A DNA stretch of 64,000 bases from Bradyrhizobium sp. JYMT SZCCT0180 (GTDB lineage Bacteria > Pseudomonadota > Alphaproteobacteria > Rhizobiales > Xanthobacteraceae): assembly GCF_018130165.1 (NCBI RefSeq), contig NZ_JAFCLZ010000009.1, positions 124,001-188,000 on the forward strand, in the 5' to 3' direction. A model generated the notes under the pieces. It saw nothing but the letters and a program-made list of their open reading frames with translations. It searched no databases and was not told where the DNA came from. This document shows, in pieces, positions 18,401 through 25,567 of the stretch; the stretch's first letter is position 1; the number at the start of each line of letters is the position of its first letter. The position numbers were made by a program, and so were the translations under genes.

Positions 18401-18877
18401 CAAATGATCTCGTGCGGGATCGACGCTACGAGGTGGACGGGCTCAACGCTTTGGATGCCACTGAATCTATCATATCTGGCGCTCGGCCACGCCGAGCTCG
18501 GTCAGTTTGACGATGCTTGGCGCTGTATTGGCGATGCGATGAGCGCGTCGGAAACAACGAAGTCCAAGTGGTGCCAGGCTGAAACATATCGAGTCGCCGG
18601 CAAAATTGCGCTGATGCTGCCAGCGCCCGATGCAGCGAAAGCCGAAGCGCATTTCGAGCGTGCTCTCGGCGTCGCGCGTGAGCAGCAGGCAAAATCCTGG
18701 GAGCTGCGCGCGGCGACAAACATGGCGCGGCTGTGGTGTGATCAGGGGAAACCGCAGCAGGCGCACGATCTTCTCGCGCCGATCTACGGTTGGTTCACCG
18801 AGGGCTTTAACACGCTCGACCTCAAACGGGCCAAGGCCTTGCTCGTCGAATCGGGGGAATGCGTTTCAGCTACTTAA
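15476..18877 (+). CDS. SAM-domain / class III cyclase / AAA ATPase / TPR signalling protein
   Basis: A 1,133-residue cytoplasmic multidomain protein. Residues 1-65 form a sterile-alpha-motif domain (VADWLKGLGLERYTRCFAEN). Residues 80-250 form a class III adenylate/guanylate cyclase catalytic domain with VMFSDLVGST and YMGDGVLIYFGYP, the metal-binding aspartates. An AAA-type ATPase follows, with Walker A GEAGIGKS near residue 320 and Walker B MIFEDAHWTDP near 440, then a helical TPR-like C-terminus. This layout is common in rhizobia, and the input signal is unknown. The ATG is chosen over an in-frame TTG at 15464 because GGAGG lies five bases upstream. A LivK-like gene follows after 23 bases. 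Confidence 0.9.
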   Translation: MREVADWLKGLGLERYTRCFAENDIDLSILGDLNDSDLEKIGVASLGHRRKLLRAIADLANLEKHPSAAASLPAGTAVGGRQPDLAERRQVTVMFSDLVGSTALSARLDPEDLREVISAYQNCVAEIVRRFGGFVAKYMGDGVLIYFGYPQSHEDDAEQAVRAGLEVVAAVNALQASVPLQTRVGIATGLVVVGDLIGSGEAQERSIIGETPNFAARLQGVAEPNMVVIADNTRRLLGDLFELEDLGLQDLKGIVGPARAWAALRESAVESRFEAMHATGLTALVGRDEEGELLLRRWSRAGGGEGQVVLISGEAGIGKSRLTAALLERLAGEPHTRLRYFCSPQHTDNAFNPIIGQMERAAGFRHDDAPQVKCDKLDTLLAQASTSSHDIVLFANMLSLPNDGRYPALGLTPQQQRQRTLQALVSQLEALTRQSPVLMIFEDAHWTDPTSLEVLGLVVERIQALPVLLIVTFRPEFEPPWIGRPHVTSLTINRLAEREIVSLIDRIVGGRMLPAGIRRDIIERADGIPLFVEEMTKAVLEAESEGEARRTAAAVPSPTLAVPASLHASLMARLDRLGAAKEVAQKGAAIGREFSYALLTAVTGKPDAELGSALDRLIAAGLLFRQGVPPHATYLFKHALVQDAAYGTLLREPRRALHARIANALEGQFADVVATHPQLLAHHCTEAGLIEKAAGLWGEAGQRSLARSALVEGAAQLTRAINQITTLPTTPALRREQIKLQVALANAMMHTKGYAAPETKASLDRARLFIERAEALGESTDDPLLLFSVLYGFWVASFVNFNGDICCELARQFLALAEKQGATVPLMIGHRIMGNSLLLAGDVAEARVHYDRGAALYNPAEHRPLAMRFGQDIEVSILSFRALALWLLGYPEAALADTHRALKNARAIGQATTLMFALSHVPLTCIQCGDYAAAIAQADEVVKLADEKGTLLWKAAGTIFKGFVFALTGSAPNAIQMISCGIDATRWTGSTLWMPLNLSYLALGHAELGQFDDAWRCIGDAMSASETTKSKWCQAETYRVAGKIALMLPAPDAAKAEAHFERALGVAREQQAKSWELRAATNMARLWCDQGKPQQAHDLLAPIYGWFTEGFNTLDLKRAKALLVESGECVSAT

Positions 18878-18900
18878 ACACCGCTACCAGGGAGGGTTCG

Positions 18901-20106
18901 ATGGAATTCCGACGCACATGGATGACAGCAGCCATCATCTTCGGCGGCATCGCTATCGGTTCTGCGACGGCGCAGAAGAGATACGCTCCCGGGGTCAGCG
19001 ATTACGAGATCAAGATCGGGCAGACCATGCCCTACAGCGGCCCGGTATCAGCGTGGGGTACCATCGGCCGCGCCGAGCTTGCTTATGTTAAGATGATCAA
19101 TGATCAGGGAGGGGTTAACGGCCGGAAGATAAACTTGATCAGCCTCGATGACGCCTACAGTCCGCCGAAGACGGTCGAACAGACTCGCAGGCTGGTGGAG
19201 CAAGACGGCGTCGCGGTCATTTTCGGCGGGCTTGGTACCGCCGCAAATCTGGCCGTGCGCAAATATCTCAACGATCGCCAGGTGCCGCAATTGTTCCTGC
19301 TTTCCGGTTCTGAACAGTTTAACGATCCAGAACATTTTCCGTGGTCGATCGGCATCATCCCGACCTATCTACTCGATGGGCAGACGCATGCCAGATACAT
19401 CCTCGCGCACAGTCCCAATGCCAAGATTGCCATACTCTATCAGAGCGACGACTACGGGAAGGCGCATGTAAAGGGGCTCAAGGATGGACTGGGCGAAAGA
19501 GCAAAGCATCTTATTGTCAGCGAACTGTCCTACGAAGTGGGTGCCCCGACAATCGAATCGCAGATGGTGACGCTGAAAGCATCAGGAGCGAACACTCTTT
19601 ACATTGCCGCCGGGCCAAAATTCGCGGCGCAGGCGATTCGTAAAGCCAACGAACTGGCCTGGAGGCCGCTGCAGTTCCTGACCTACACATCTCAGTCGAT
19701 CTCGGGAGTTCTCGAGCCAGCCGGACTTGAGAACGCGATCGGAATTTTATCAGCCAGCTTCGCGAAGGATCCGACCGACCCCAGGTGGAAGGACGATCCG
19801 GACATGAAGGAATATTTTGAGTGGGTACAGAAATACAATCCGAATACTGATGGGAAAGACACCTTTGTAGCCGCCGGCTATCAATATGCTGCAGCATTGG
19901 TCCTTTTGCTAAGACAATGCGGGGATGATCTGTCGCGCGAGAATATCATGCGTCGTGCGACAAGTTTGCACGACTTCACGATACCACTTCTGCTGCCGGG
20001 GATAACCCTGAACACAAGCCCTGGCGACTATCAGCCAATCAAACAGCTACGTGAGTCTCGCTTCAACGGGAAGTTTTGGGAAAGTGTAGATGAGGATAAG
20101 CACTAA
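18901..20106 (+). CDS. LivK-type ABC transporter substrate-binding protein
   Basis: A 401-residue periplasmic binding protein of the branched-chain amino acid type. The ATG follows GGGAGGG and starts a signal peptide (TAAIIFGGIAIGSATA). Mature-protein features are IKIGQTMPYSGPVSAWGTIG, MINDQGGVNGRKINLISLDD and ILYQSDDYGKAHVKGL. It is probably co-transcribed with the cyclase gene 23 bases upstream and has no permease or ATPase partner here, so it may sense a ligand for the cyclase rather than feed a transporter (inference). Base use is more AT-rich than in most neighbours. Confidence 0.85.
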   Translation: MEFRRTWMTAAIIFGGIAIGSATAQKRYAPGVSDYEIKIGQTMPYSGPVSAWGTIGRAELAYVKMINDQGGVNGRKINLISLDDAYSPPKTVEQTRRLVEQDGVAVIFGGLGTAANLAVRKYLNDRQVPQLFLLSGSEQFNDPEHFPWSIGIIPTYLLDGQTHARYILAHSPNAKIAILYQSDDYGKAHVKGLKDGLGERAKHLIVSELSYEVGAPTIESQMVTLKASGANTLYIAAGPKFAAQAIRKANELAWRPLQFLTYTSQSISGVLEPAGLENAIGILSASFAKDPTDPRWKDDPDMKEYFEWVQKYNPNTDGKDTFVAAGYQYAAALVLLLRQCGDDLSRENIMRRATSLHDFTIPLLLPGITLNTSPGDYQPIKQLRESRFNGKFWESVDEDKH

Positions 20107-20164
20107 CTTTGAACATCTAGTGCCTCTATGGAGGCACCAAGAGAAGCCCCAAGGCGTGCACAGC

Positions 20165-21355
20165 CTAACCCACGCGCTTCCATGACGGCGCGAGGCCTTC
20201 GCGCATGGCGAGCCGCCGCAGCGGGCCGAACGAGCCGAGCAGGTGCAGCCCCGCCGCGCGGAGCGACTGCATGGGGAGGAAGTCGCTGAGCAGCGAACGG
20301 TTGGCGAGGTCGATGGCAAACATCCGGCTGGCGACATCGGCGCGGCGGGCGGATTGATAGCGCGCCAGCACCTGCGGCGCGCCCGGATCCTCGCCGAGCG
20401 ACAGGGCTTGCCCGGCGATATCGGCGATGTCGGCGGCGTCGCGCAATCCCATGTTGAGACCCTGCGCGCCGATCGGCGGTAGCACATGGGCTGACTCGCC
20501 GACCAGCGCGACGCGATGGCTGGCGAACTGCTTTGGACTCTCGATCGAGAGTGGAAACAGATTGCGTCCGGGTTCAACCCGAACGCTGCCGAGAATGGAA
20601 TGCGATTGCTTTTCCGCAGCATCGGACAGTTCGTCGTCGCCGAGCGCCATCAGCCGCTCTGCTTCCTTTGCGTCGGAAACCCACACCACGCTGCTGCGGT
20701 TGCCGGGCAGGGGCACGAACACGCACGGCCCGTGCGGGGTATGAAACTCGGTGGAGATATTCTTGTGCGGCCTTGAATGGCTGATGTTGAAGGTCAATGC
20801 CGACTGGTGCAGGTCGCGGCGCTTGACGTCGATGCCGGCGGCCTCGCGCGACAAGGACTGCCGCCCGTCGGCGCCGATCACCAACCGCGCCGACAGCGAC
20901 CCGCCCGCACGGGTGTGGATGGCAACCATCGCATCCTGCGGATCGACCGCTGCCGCCTCATCGTCGAATCGCGTCAGGCCGGACAATTCGGCGGCGCGCT
21001 CTTCCAGCGCGGCCATCAGCGTCCGGTTGTCGATATTGTAGCCGAACTGGTCGAGGCCGATTTCCTGCGACGAAAACCGCACTTCCGGCGCCCGGATCAG
21101 GCGGCCGGTGTCGTCGACGAGCCGCATGGTCCGTAACGCCGCGGCCTGATCCCGGCAGCGGCGCCAGACATCCAGACGTTCGAGCAGATCGGTGGAGGCG
21201 CCCAGCAGTGCCGTGGTGCGGTTGTCGGCATAGGGCACGCGGCGGGCCAGCAAGGCGGTCCTGGCACCGGCCTCCGCCAGCGCGATGGCGGCGGTCAGTC
21301 CCGCCGGCCCGCCGCCGATCACAACGGTGTCATAAATTGGCGATGCATCGTTCAT
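20165..21355 (-). CDS. UbiH/UbiF family FAD-dependent hydroxylase
   Basis: A 396-residue flavin monooxygenase of the family that hydroxylates the aromatic ring during ubiquinone synthesis. The FAD-binding GGGPAG lies at residues 13-18 of VVIGGGPAGLTAA. The second FAD motif appears as LVGESAHVLPPIGAQGLNMG near residue 285, where GES replaces the more usual GDA. The NxRT-like region (YNIDNRTLMAAL) is also typical. Which ring position it modifies (UbiH, UbiF or the alphaproteobacterial UbiL type) cannot be decided from sequence by eye. It is divergent from pcs. Confidence 0.85.
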   Translation of the reverse strand: MNDASPIYDTVVIGGGPAGLTAAIALAEAGARTALLARRVPYADNRTTALLGASTDLLERLDVWRRCRDQAAALRTMRLVDDTGRLIRAPEVRFSSQEIGLDQFGYNIDNRTLMAALEERAAELSGLTRFDDEAAAVDPQDAMVAIHTRAGGSLSARLVIGADGRQSLSREAAGIDVKRRDLHQSALTFNISHSRPHKNISTEFHTPHGPCVFVPLPGNRSSVVWVSDAKEAERLMALGDDELSDAAEKQSHSILGSVRVEPGRNLFPLSIESPKQFASHRVALVGESAHVLPPIGAQGLNMGLRDAADIADIAGQALSLGEDPGAPQVLARYQSARRADVASRMFAIDLANRSLLSDFLPMQSLRAAGLHLLGSFGPLRRLAMREGLAPSWKRVG

Positions 21356-21489
21356 ATTGGAACAATTGACATTCGCGGCGGCATTTTCAAGTCATTGACC
21401 TTCTTAAATGTTTCCACCGATTTGCGCGGCGGAACGCCGCAACCGCCGGTATGCAAATCGGGGCGATTCCTGTTAGCACTGCCGGAGCA

Positions 21490-22224
21490 ATGGACCAGAC
21501 TCAAGAACCAATAGCATCTCCCGCTACGACGCGAATGCGGACGGCCGCATTCGGCGTCCACCTCTTCACGGCGCTTGGAGCGGGCATCGGCCTGATTGCG
21601 ATGCTGGAAGCGGTGCGCGAGCACTGGGCCGCCATGTTCGGCTGGCTTGGCGTCGCGCTCATCATCGACGCCATCGACGGTCCGCTCGCGCGCAAATTCG
21701 ACGTGGTGCGGCTGCAGCCGAACTGGTCCGGGGACGTGCTCGACCTCGTGGTCGATTTCATCACTTACGTGTTCGTTCCGGCCTACGCCATCACCGCAAG
21801 CGGCTTGCTGCTGCCGCTGGCGGCGCCGCTGCTCGGCATCGGCATCATGACCTCGAGCGCGCTCTATTTTGCCGACCGCCGCATGAAGGCGGCCGACAAC
21901 CATTTCCGCGGCTTTCCGGCGGTGTGGAACGTCGCGGCATTCTATCTGTTCCTGCTGCATCCATCGCCGGTGCTTGCCACTCTTGGCGTAGCGGTCCTGA
22001 TCGCGCTGACCTTCGCGCCGTTCCACGTGTTGCATCCGATCCGCGTCGTGCGTCTGCGCTGGCTGACCCTGTGGCTGCTGGCAGCATGGGCCGTGCTGGC
22101 GGCCTACACCATCGCCTGCGACTTCGTCGTGGGCATTCCCATTACCGTCGGACTCTGTGCGATCGCCATCTACGTCGCCGGCAGCGATGCCGTGATCCGC
22201 AAACTGAAATCGTTCAAGGCATGA
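21490..22224 (+). CDS. pcs: Phosphatidylcholine synthase
   Basis: A 244-residue inner-membrane enzyme that condenses choline with CDP-diacylglycerol to give phosphatidylcholine, a pathway characteristic of rhizobia and some other host-associated bacteria. The CDP-alcohol phosphotransferase signature DG-x2-AR...G-x3-D-x3-D is seen as DGPLARKF...SGDVLDLVVD at about residues 63-90, in the spaced-out form typical of Pcs. About eight membrane segments are visible. The ATG at 21490 gives the usual length; an in-frame ATG at 21451 would add 13 residues. Its stop overlaps the terC start (ATGA). Confidence 0.93.
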   Translation: MDQTQEPIASPATTRMRTAAFGVHLFTALGAGIGLIAMLEAVREHWAAMFGWLGVALIIDAIDGPLARKFDVVRLQPNWSGDVLDLVVDFITYVFVPAYAITASGLLLPLAAPLLGIGIMTSSALYFADRRMKAADNHFRGFPAVWNVAAFYLFLLHPSPVLATLGVAVLIALTFAPFHVLHPIRVVRLRWLTLWLLAAWAVLAAYTIACDFVVGIPITVGLCAIAIYVAGSDAVIRKLKSFKA

Positions 22225-22955
22225 TGGAATTACTGACCAGCCCGGAAGCATGGGTGGCGTTGCTGACGTTGACCACGCTCGAAATCGTCCTCGGCATCGA
22301 CAACGTCATCTTCCTGTCCGTGATCGTCTCAAGGCTTCCGCCGGAGCAGGCCAATCGCGCGCGCCAGATCGGCTTGCTGCTGGCGCTGGTGTTCCGCATC
22401 ATGTTGCTCAGCGTGCTGGTGTGGTTGATCGGCCTGACGGAACCTGTACTGACCGTGAAAACCGTGACGCTGTCCTGGCGTGACATCATCCTGATCGGCG
22501 GCGGCATGTTCCTGATCGCGAAGGCGACGCATGAGATTCACGCCGAAGTGGAGGCGCGCGAGGCCGAGCCCGAGGCCAAGCCGAGCGCGAGCGTGTTCTT
22601 CTGGGTGATCATGCAGATCATCGTCGTCGACCTGGTGTTCTCGCTGGATTCGATCATCACCGCGATCGGCATGGCTGAGGATATCGAGATCATGGTCGCG
22701 GCCGTCGTGATCGCCTGCTTCATCATGTACGTTTCGTCGGGACCGGTGGCGAAGTTCGTGGCCGATCACCCCACCACCAAGATGCTGGCGCTGGCGTTCC
22801 TGGTGCTGATCGGCGTGGCGCTGGTGGCGGACGGATTCAAATTCCACATCCCGCGCGGCTACATCTATTTCGCCATCGTGTTCGCAGCCGCGGTCGAATT
22901 GTTCAACGTGCTGGCCCGGCGCAATCGCAAAAAAGTCGTCAAACAGCGGGTTTAG
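22221..22955 (+). CDS. TerC family integral membrane protein
   Basis: A 244-residue inner-membrane protein with about seven hydrophobic segments. It carries the TerC signatures LEIVLGIDNVIFLSVIV at about residues 20-36 and VDLVFSLDSIITAIGMA at about 137-153; their conserved aspartates suggest metal binding. Some TerC relatives are implicated in manganese efflux or metal loading at the Sec translocon; the role here is unknown. The start overlaps the pcs stop by four bases (ATGA at 22221-22224), so the two are coupled. A frame extending further upstream inside pcs is an artefact. Confidence 0.9.
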   Translation: MMELLTSPEAWVALLTLTTLEIVLGIDNVIFLSVIVSRLPPEQANRARQIGLLLALVFRIMLLSVLVWLIGLTEPVLTVKTVTLSWRDIILIGGGMFLIAKATHEIHAEVEAREAEPEAKPSASVFFWVIMQIIVVDLVFSLDSIITAIGMAEDIEIMVAAVVIACFIMYVSSGPVAKFVADHPTTKMLALAFLVLIGVALVADGFKFHIPRGYIYFAIVFAAAVELFNVLARRNRKKVVKQRV

Positions 22956-23043
22956 GCCCCCGCGAGTTGACAATACGGCCTTGATGGCTTTCGCTCCGCC
23001 ACGAGCCGGGGCGCTTGAAGCCGATACCGAGGGAGACAAGGTG

Positions 23044-24018
23044 ATGGTCAAGGCCGTGCGCGTGCACAAGGTAGGGGGTCCGGAAGCCCTGGTGTATGAG
23101 GCCGTCGACGTGCCGGCGCCGGGACCGGGCGAGGTCCGCATGCGCCAACACGCCGTCGGCCTGAACTTCATCGACGTGTATTTCCGCACCGGTCTCTACA
23201 AGGCGCCAGGGCTGCCATTCATCCCCGGCAATGAGGCCGCGGGCGAAGTGGTGGCGGTCGGTCCTGGCGTCACCAATTTCCATCCCGGCGACCGCGTTGC
23301 CTATTATTTTAATCTCGGCGGCTACGCCTCCGAACGCGTGATCCCGGCGGACAAGCTGGTCAAGCTGCCCGACCACATCACCTACGAGCAGGGCGCGGTG
23401 CTGATGCTCAAGGGCCTGACGGTCTGGTACCTCCTGCACAAGACCTTCAAGGTCGAGCCCGGGCATCGCGTGCTGATCCACGCGGCCGCCGGCGGCATCG
23501 GCCTGCTGGCCTGCCAATGGGCGAAGGCGCTCGGCGCGCATGTGATCGGCACCGTCGGCACCAAGGCGAAAGCCGACCTCGCGCTCGCCAATGGCTGCGA
23601 CCACGTCATCCTCTACAACGAGGAGGACTTTGTCGCGCGGGTCAAGCAGATCAGCCGCAACGAACTGTGCGACGTCGTCTATGATGGTGTCGGCAAGACC
23701 ACGTTCCCGGGCTCGCTGTCCTGCCTGCGGCCGCGCGGCCTGTTCGTCAGCTTCGGCAACGCCTCGGGCCCGGTGCCGCCGTTCGCGCTCGCTGAGCTCA
23801 ACAACCACGGCTCGCTGTTTGCGACGCGGCCAAAACTCAACGATTACGTCAGCACCCGCCGTGACCTGCTGGAGGGCGCCGACACGTTGTTCGCCGCCGT
23901 CATCAACGGCAAACTGCACGTTCCGATCAACCACGCCTACGCGCTGAAGGACGTCGCCAAGGCGCATACCGACCTGGAGGGCAGGGCGACGACCGGGGCG
24001 ATTATTTTGAGGCCGTGA
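23044..24018 (+). CDS. Zinc-independent quinone oxidoreductase (QOR, MDR superfamily)
   Basis: A 324-residue NADPH-dependent oxidoreductase of the quinone-reductase (QorA) type. It opens MVKAVRVHKVGGPEALVYE, has the family HAVGLNFIDVYFRTGLYK, and a Rossmann segment AAAGGIGLLACQWAKALGA near residue 148. Catalytic zinc ligands of alcohol dehydrogenases are absent, as expected. The ATG at 23044 follows GAGGGAGAC; an earlier in-frame start would add 21 residues of poor character. It follows terC by about 90 bases and ends at a palindromic element. Confidence 0.92.
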   Translation: MVKAVRVHKVGGPEALVYEAVDVPAPGPGEVRMRQHAVGLNFIDVYFRTGLYKAPGLPFIPGNEAAGEVVAVGPGVTNFHPGDRVAYYFNLGGYASERVIPADKLVKLPDHITYEQGAVLMLKGLTVWYLLHKTFKVEPGHRVLIHAAAGGIGLLACQWAKALGAHVIGTVGTKAKADLALANGCDHVILYNEEDFVARVKQISRNELCDVVYDGVGKTTFPGSLSCLRPRGLFVSFGNASGPVPPFALAELNNHGSLFATRPKLNDYVSTRRDLLEGADTLFAAVINGKLHVPINHAYALKDVAKAHTDLEGRATTGAIILRP

Positions 24019-24025
24019 TTTTGGC

Positions 24026-24114
24026 GTAGGGTGGGCAAAGGCGCGTTTGCGCCGTGCCCACCATCTTTCCCAGCGAGACCGTATGGTGGGCACGCTTCGC
24101 TTTGCCCACCCTAC
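24026..24114. repeat. Nested palindromic element after the quinone oxidoreductase gene
   Basis: Outer perfect 15-bp inverted repeat GTAGGGTGGGCAAAG (24026-24040) / CTTTGCCCACCCTAC (24100-24114). Inside it lies an 11-bp inverted pair, GTGCCCACCAT (24054-24064) / ATGGTGGGCAC (24083-24093). The outer and inner arms share GGTGGGC, as expected for a REP/BIME built from duplicated units. It lies between convergent genes and may terminate or stabilise transcripts. Confidence 0.8.
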
Positions 24115-24127
24115 AAATCTCCGCCTA

Positions 24128-25324
24128 TCACGCCACCATCCGCGCCGCTCCCATCTGGGTCAGCACCGAATCCAGACAATCGATCATCATCGAGATCTCC
24201 TCGCGCGTGACGTTGAGCGCCGGCATGAACCGCAGCGCGTCGGGCTGCGGCGAGTTGAGCAGCACGCCTTCCGCAAATGCCTGCGCGACGATCGAGGCGC
24301 CGATCGGCAGTTTGAGGTCGAGCGCCAGCAATAGCCCCCGGCCGCGCACGTTGCCGAGACCGTGGCGCGCCGACAGTTTCTGCAATTCGCTTTCCAGAAA
24401 CAGACCAGTGTCCACCACCGACTTCAGGAAGCCTGATGTTGCGACGTGTTCGAGCACCGCAAGGCCGGCGGCGCACATCAGCGGGTTGCCGTTGAAGGTG
24501 CCGCCCTGGTCGCCATGCTCGAAACAGGACGCATATTCGGTCGCCAGCAATGCAGCGAGCGGCACGCCGCCGCCGATGCCCTTGCCGAGCGTCATGATGT
24601 CAGGCTCGATCCCGGCATGCTCGTAGTGGAACAGTTTTCCCGACCGGCCCATGCCGGTCTGGATCTCGTCGACGATCAGCAGCAGGCCGCGCTCCTGGGT
24701 CAGCGCCCGCAACTCCCTGAGGAATTGATCGGTCGCCGGCCATACGCCGGATTCGCCCTGCATCGGTTCCAGCATGACAGCAACGGTCTTGCTCGAAATC
24801 AGCCGCTTGACGGAATCGAGATCGTTGAGCTGCGCCTTGGGAAATCCGGTGACCTTGGGCTCGAACAGCGGCTCAAACGCCTTCTTGCCCGACGCCGACA
24901 TGGTGGCGAGCGTGCGACCGTGGAAGCCGCCCACAAAGGTGATGATCTCATGCGCGCCGCCCTTGTACAGCGTGCCAAATTTACGCGCGAGCTTGATGGC
25001 GCCCTCGTTGGCTTCCGCCCCCGAATTCGCAAAGAACACCTGGTCGAAGCAGCTGTTGGCGACCAGCGCATTGGCGAGCTTGAGGCTGGGCTCGTTGAAG
25101 AACGCCGGGCTCGGCGTCAGCAGCAGCTTTGCCTGCGCGGCAATCGCGTCGGCGATGATGGCCGGCGAATGGCCGAGGCAATTGACCGCCCAGCCCTGCA
25201 TGAAATCGAGATAGCGCTTGCCGCTGTCGTCCCACAGATAGGCGCCTTCGCCCTTGACGAAGACGGTGGACGGCCGCGCGGTGATGTTCATCAATGCGTC
25301 GAACGGTTGGGTAGCGTTGGTCAT
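24128..25324 (-). CDS. ArgD-type aminotransferase (class III, PLP-dependent)
   Basis: A 398-residue pyridoxal-phosphate enzyme of the acetylornithine / N-succinyldiaminopimelate aminotransferase type. It shows the PLP-pocket stretch [18 protein letters not shown] (about residue 95), [15 protein letters not shown] (about 128), [12 protein letters not shown], and the Schiff-base lysine in [12 protein letters not shown] (about 240). The ATG at 25324 follows GAGGAG at 25331-25336. Class III members vary in substrate, but an arginine-codon-rich leader and terminator upstream (25371-25514) support a role in arginine synthesis (inference). It is last in its direction and ends near a palindromic element. 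Confidence 0.85.
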   Translation of the reverse strand: MTNATQPFDALMNITARPSTVFVKGEGAYLWDDSGKRYLDFMQGWAVNCLGHSPAIIADAIAAQAKLLLTPSPAFFNEPSLKLANALVANSCFDQVFFANSGAEANEGAIKLARKFGTLYKGGAHEIITFVGGFHGRTLATMSASGKKAFEPLFEPKVTGFPKAQLNDLDSVKRLISSKTVAVMLEPMQGESGVWPATDQFLRELRALTQERGLLLIVDEIQTGMGRSGKLFHYEHAGIEPDIMTLGKGIGGGVPLAALLATEYASCFEHGDQGGTFNGNPLMCAAGLAVLEHVATSGFLKSVVDTGLFLESELQKLSARHGLGNVRGRGLLLALDLKLPIGASIVAQAFAEGVLLNSPQPDALRFMPALNVTREEISMMIDCLDSVLTQMGAARMVA

Positions 25325-25370
25325 GTCGAACTCCTCGTTGGGTTTGGGTGAAGGGCAGGCTGAAACGCAA

Positions 25371-25399
25371 GAAGGCCGCACTTTTCGGGTGCGGCCTTC
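25371..25399 (-). terminator. Putative attenuator hairpin in the argD-type leader
   Basis: Perfect 11-bp stem GAAGGCCGCAC / GTGCGGCCTTC (25389-25399 with 25371-25381 read on the minus strand) with a seven-base loop, followed by TTGCGTTTC, a weak U-rich tail. It lies 47 bases before the aminotransferase start, inside the transcript, so it should stop transcription of the gene unless prevented. An upstream segment, GGGCTGCGCC (25445-25454), can pair with GGCCGCACCC (25387-25396) with one bulge on each side, which would compete with the hairpin. Confidence 0.65.
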
Positions 25400-25424
25400 T
25401 CGAAAACGTTGCTGAACTAGTTGA

Positions 25425-25514
25425 TCAGCGGTGTCGTCGGACATGGCGCAGCCCATCATCGTCGCTGGAGCGACGACGGAAAGCTGCGCGGCGGATGGTC
25501 CGGTTCAATGTCAT
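25425..25514 (-). CDS. Putative arginine-rich leader peptide
   Basis: A 29-codon frame upstream of the ArgD-type gene. It encodes ten arginines, at positions 5, 8, 9, 13, 14, 15, 23, 26, 27 and 29, including an RRR run and ending RRHR before TGA. There is no ribosome binding site; the ATG lies about ten bases after a good -10, so the mRNA may begin at or near AUG, as known for rhizobial trp leader peptides. The RRR codons sit in the 5' arm of a dyad (25459-25476). The design matches ribosome-mediated attenuation sensing charged tRNA-Arg. Identification is by inference; no homologue was consulted. Confidence 0.6.
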   Translation of the reverse strand: MTLNRTIRRAAFRRRSSDDDGLRHVRRHR

Positions 25515-25522
25515 GGCGCAGG

Positions 25523-25552
25523 CCCATACAGCCGAATGGCCGGCCGTGTCAA
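25523..25552 (-). promoter_or_regulatory. Putative housekeeping promoter for the argD-type leader transcript
   Basis: On the minus strand TTGACA (25547-25552) and TATGGG (25523-25528) are separated by 18 bases. The -35 is consensus; the -10 is a weaker match. It lies 16 bases after the TPR gene stop, so the aminotransferase gene has its own promoter despite the same orientation. The predicted transcription start is about 25514-25517, at the leader ATG. Confidence 0.55.
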
Positions 25553-25567
25553 GCGGGAGCCGGGTCA

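Noticed and set aside
18859..18900. An earlier start for the LivK-type gene overlapping the cyclase 3' end
   Set aside because: The ATG at 18901 follows GGGAGGG and directly opens a signal peptide; the upstream codons would disrupt it.
25325..25459. An N-terminal extension of the argD-type aminotransferase from an upstream in-frame ATG
   Set aside because: The extension crosses the terminator hairpin, has no family counterpart, and a good ribosome binding site marks the ATG at 25324.
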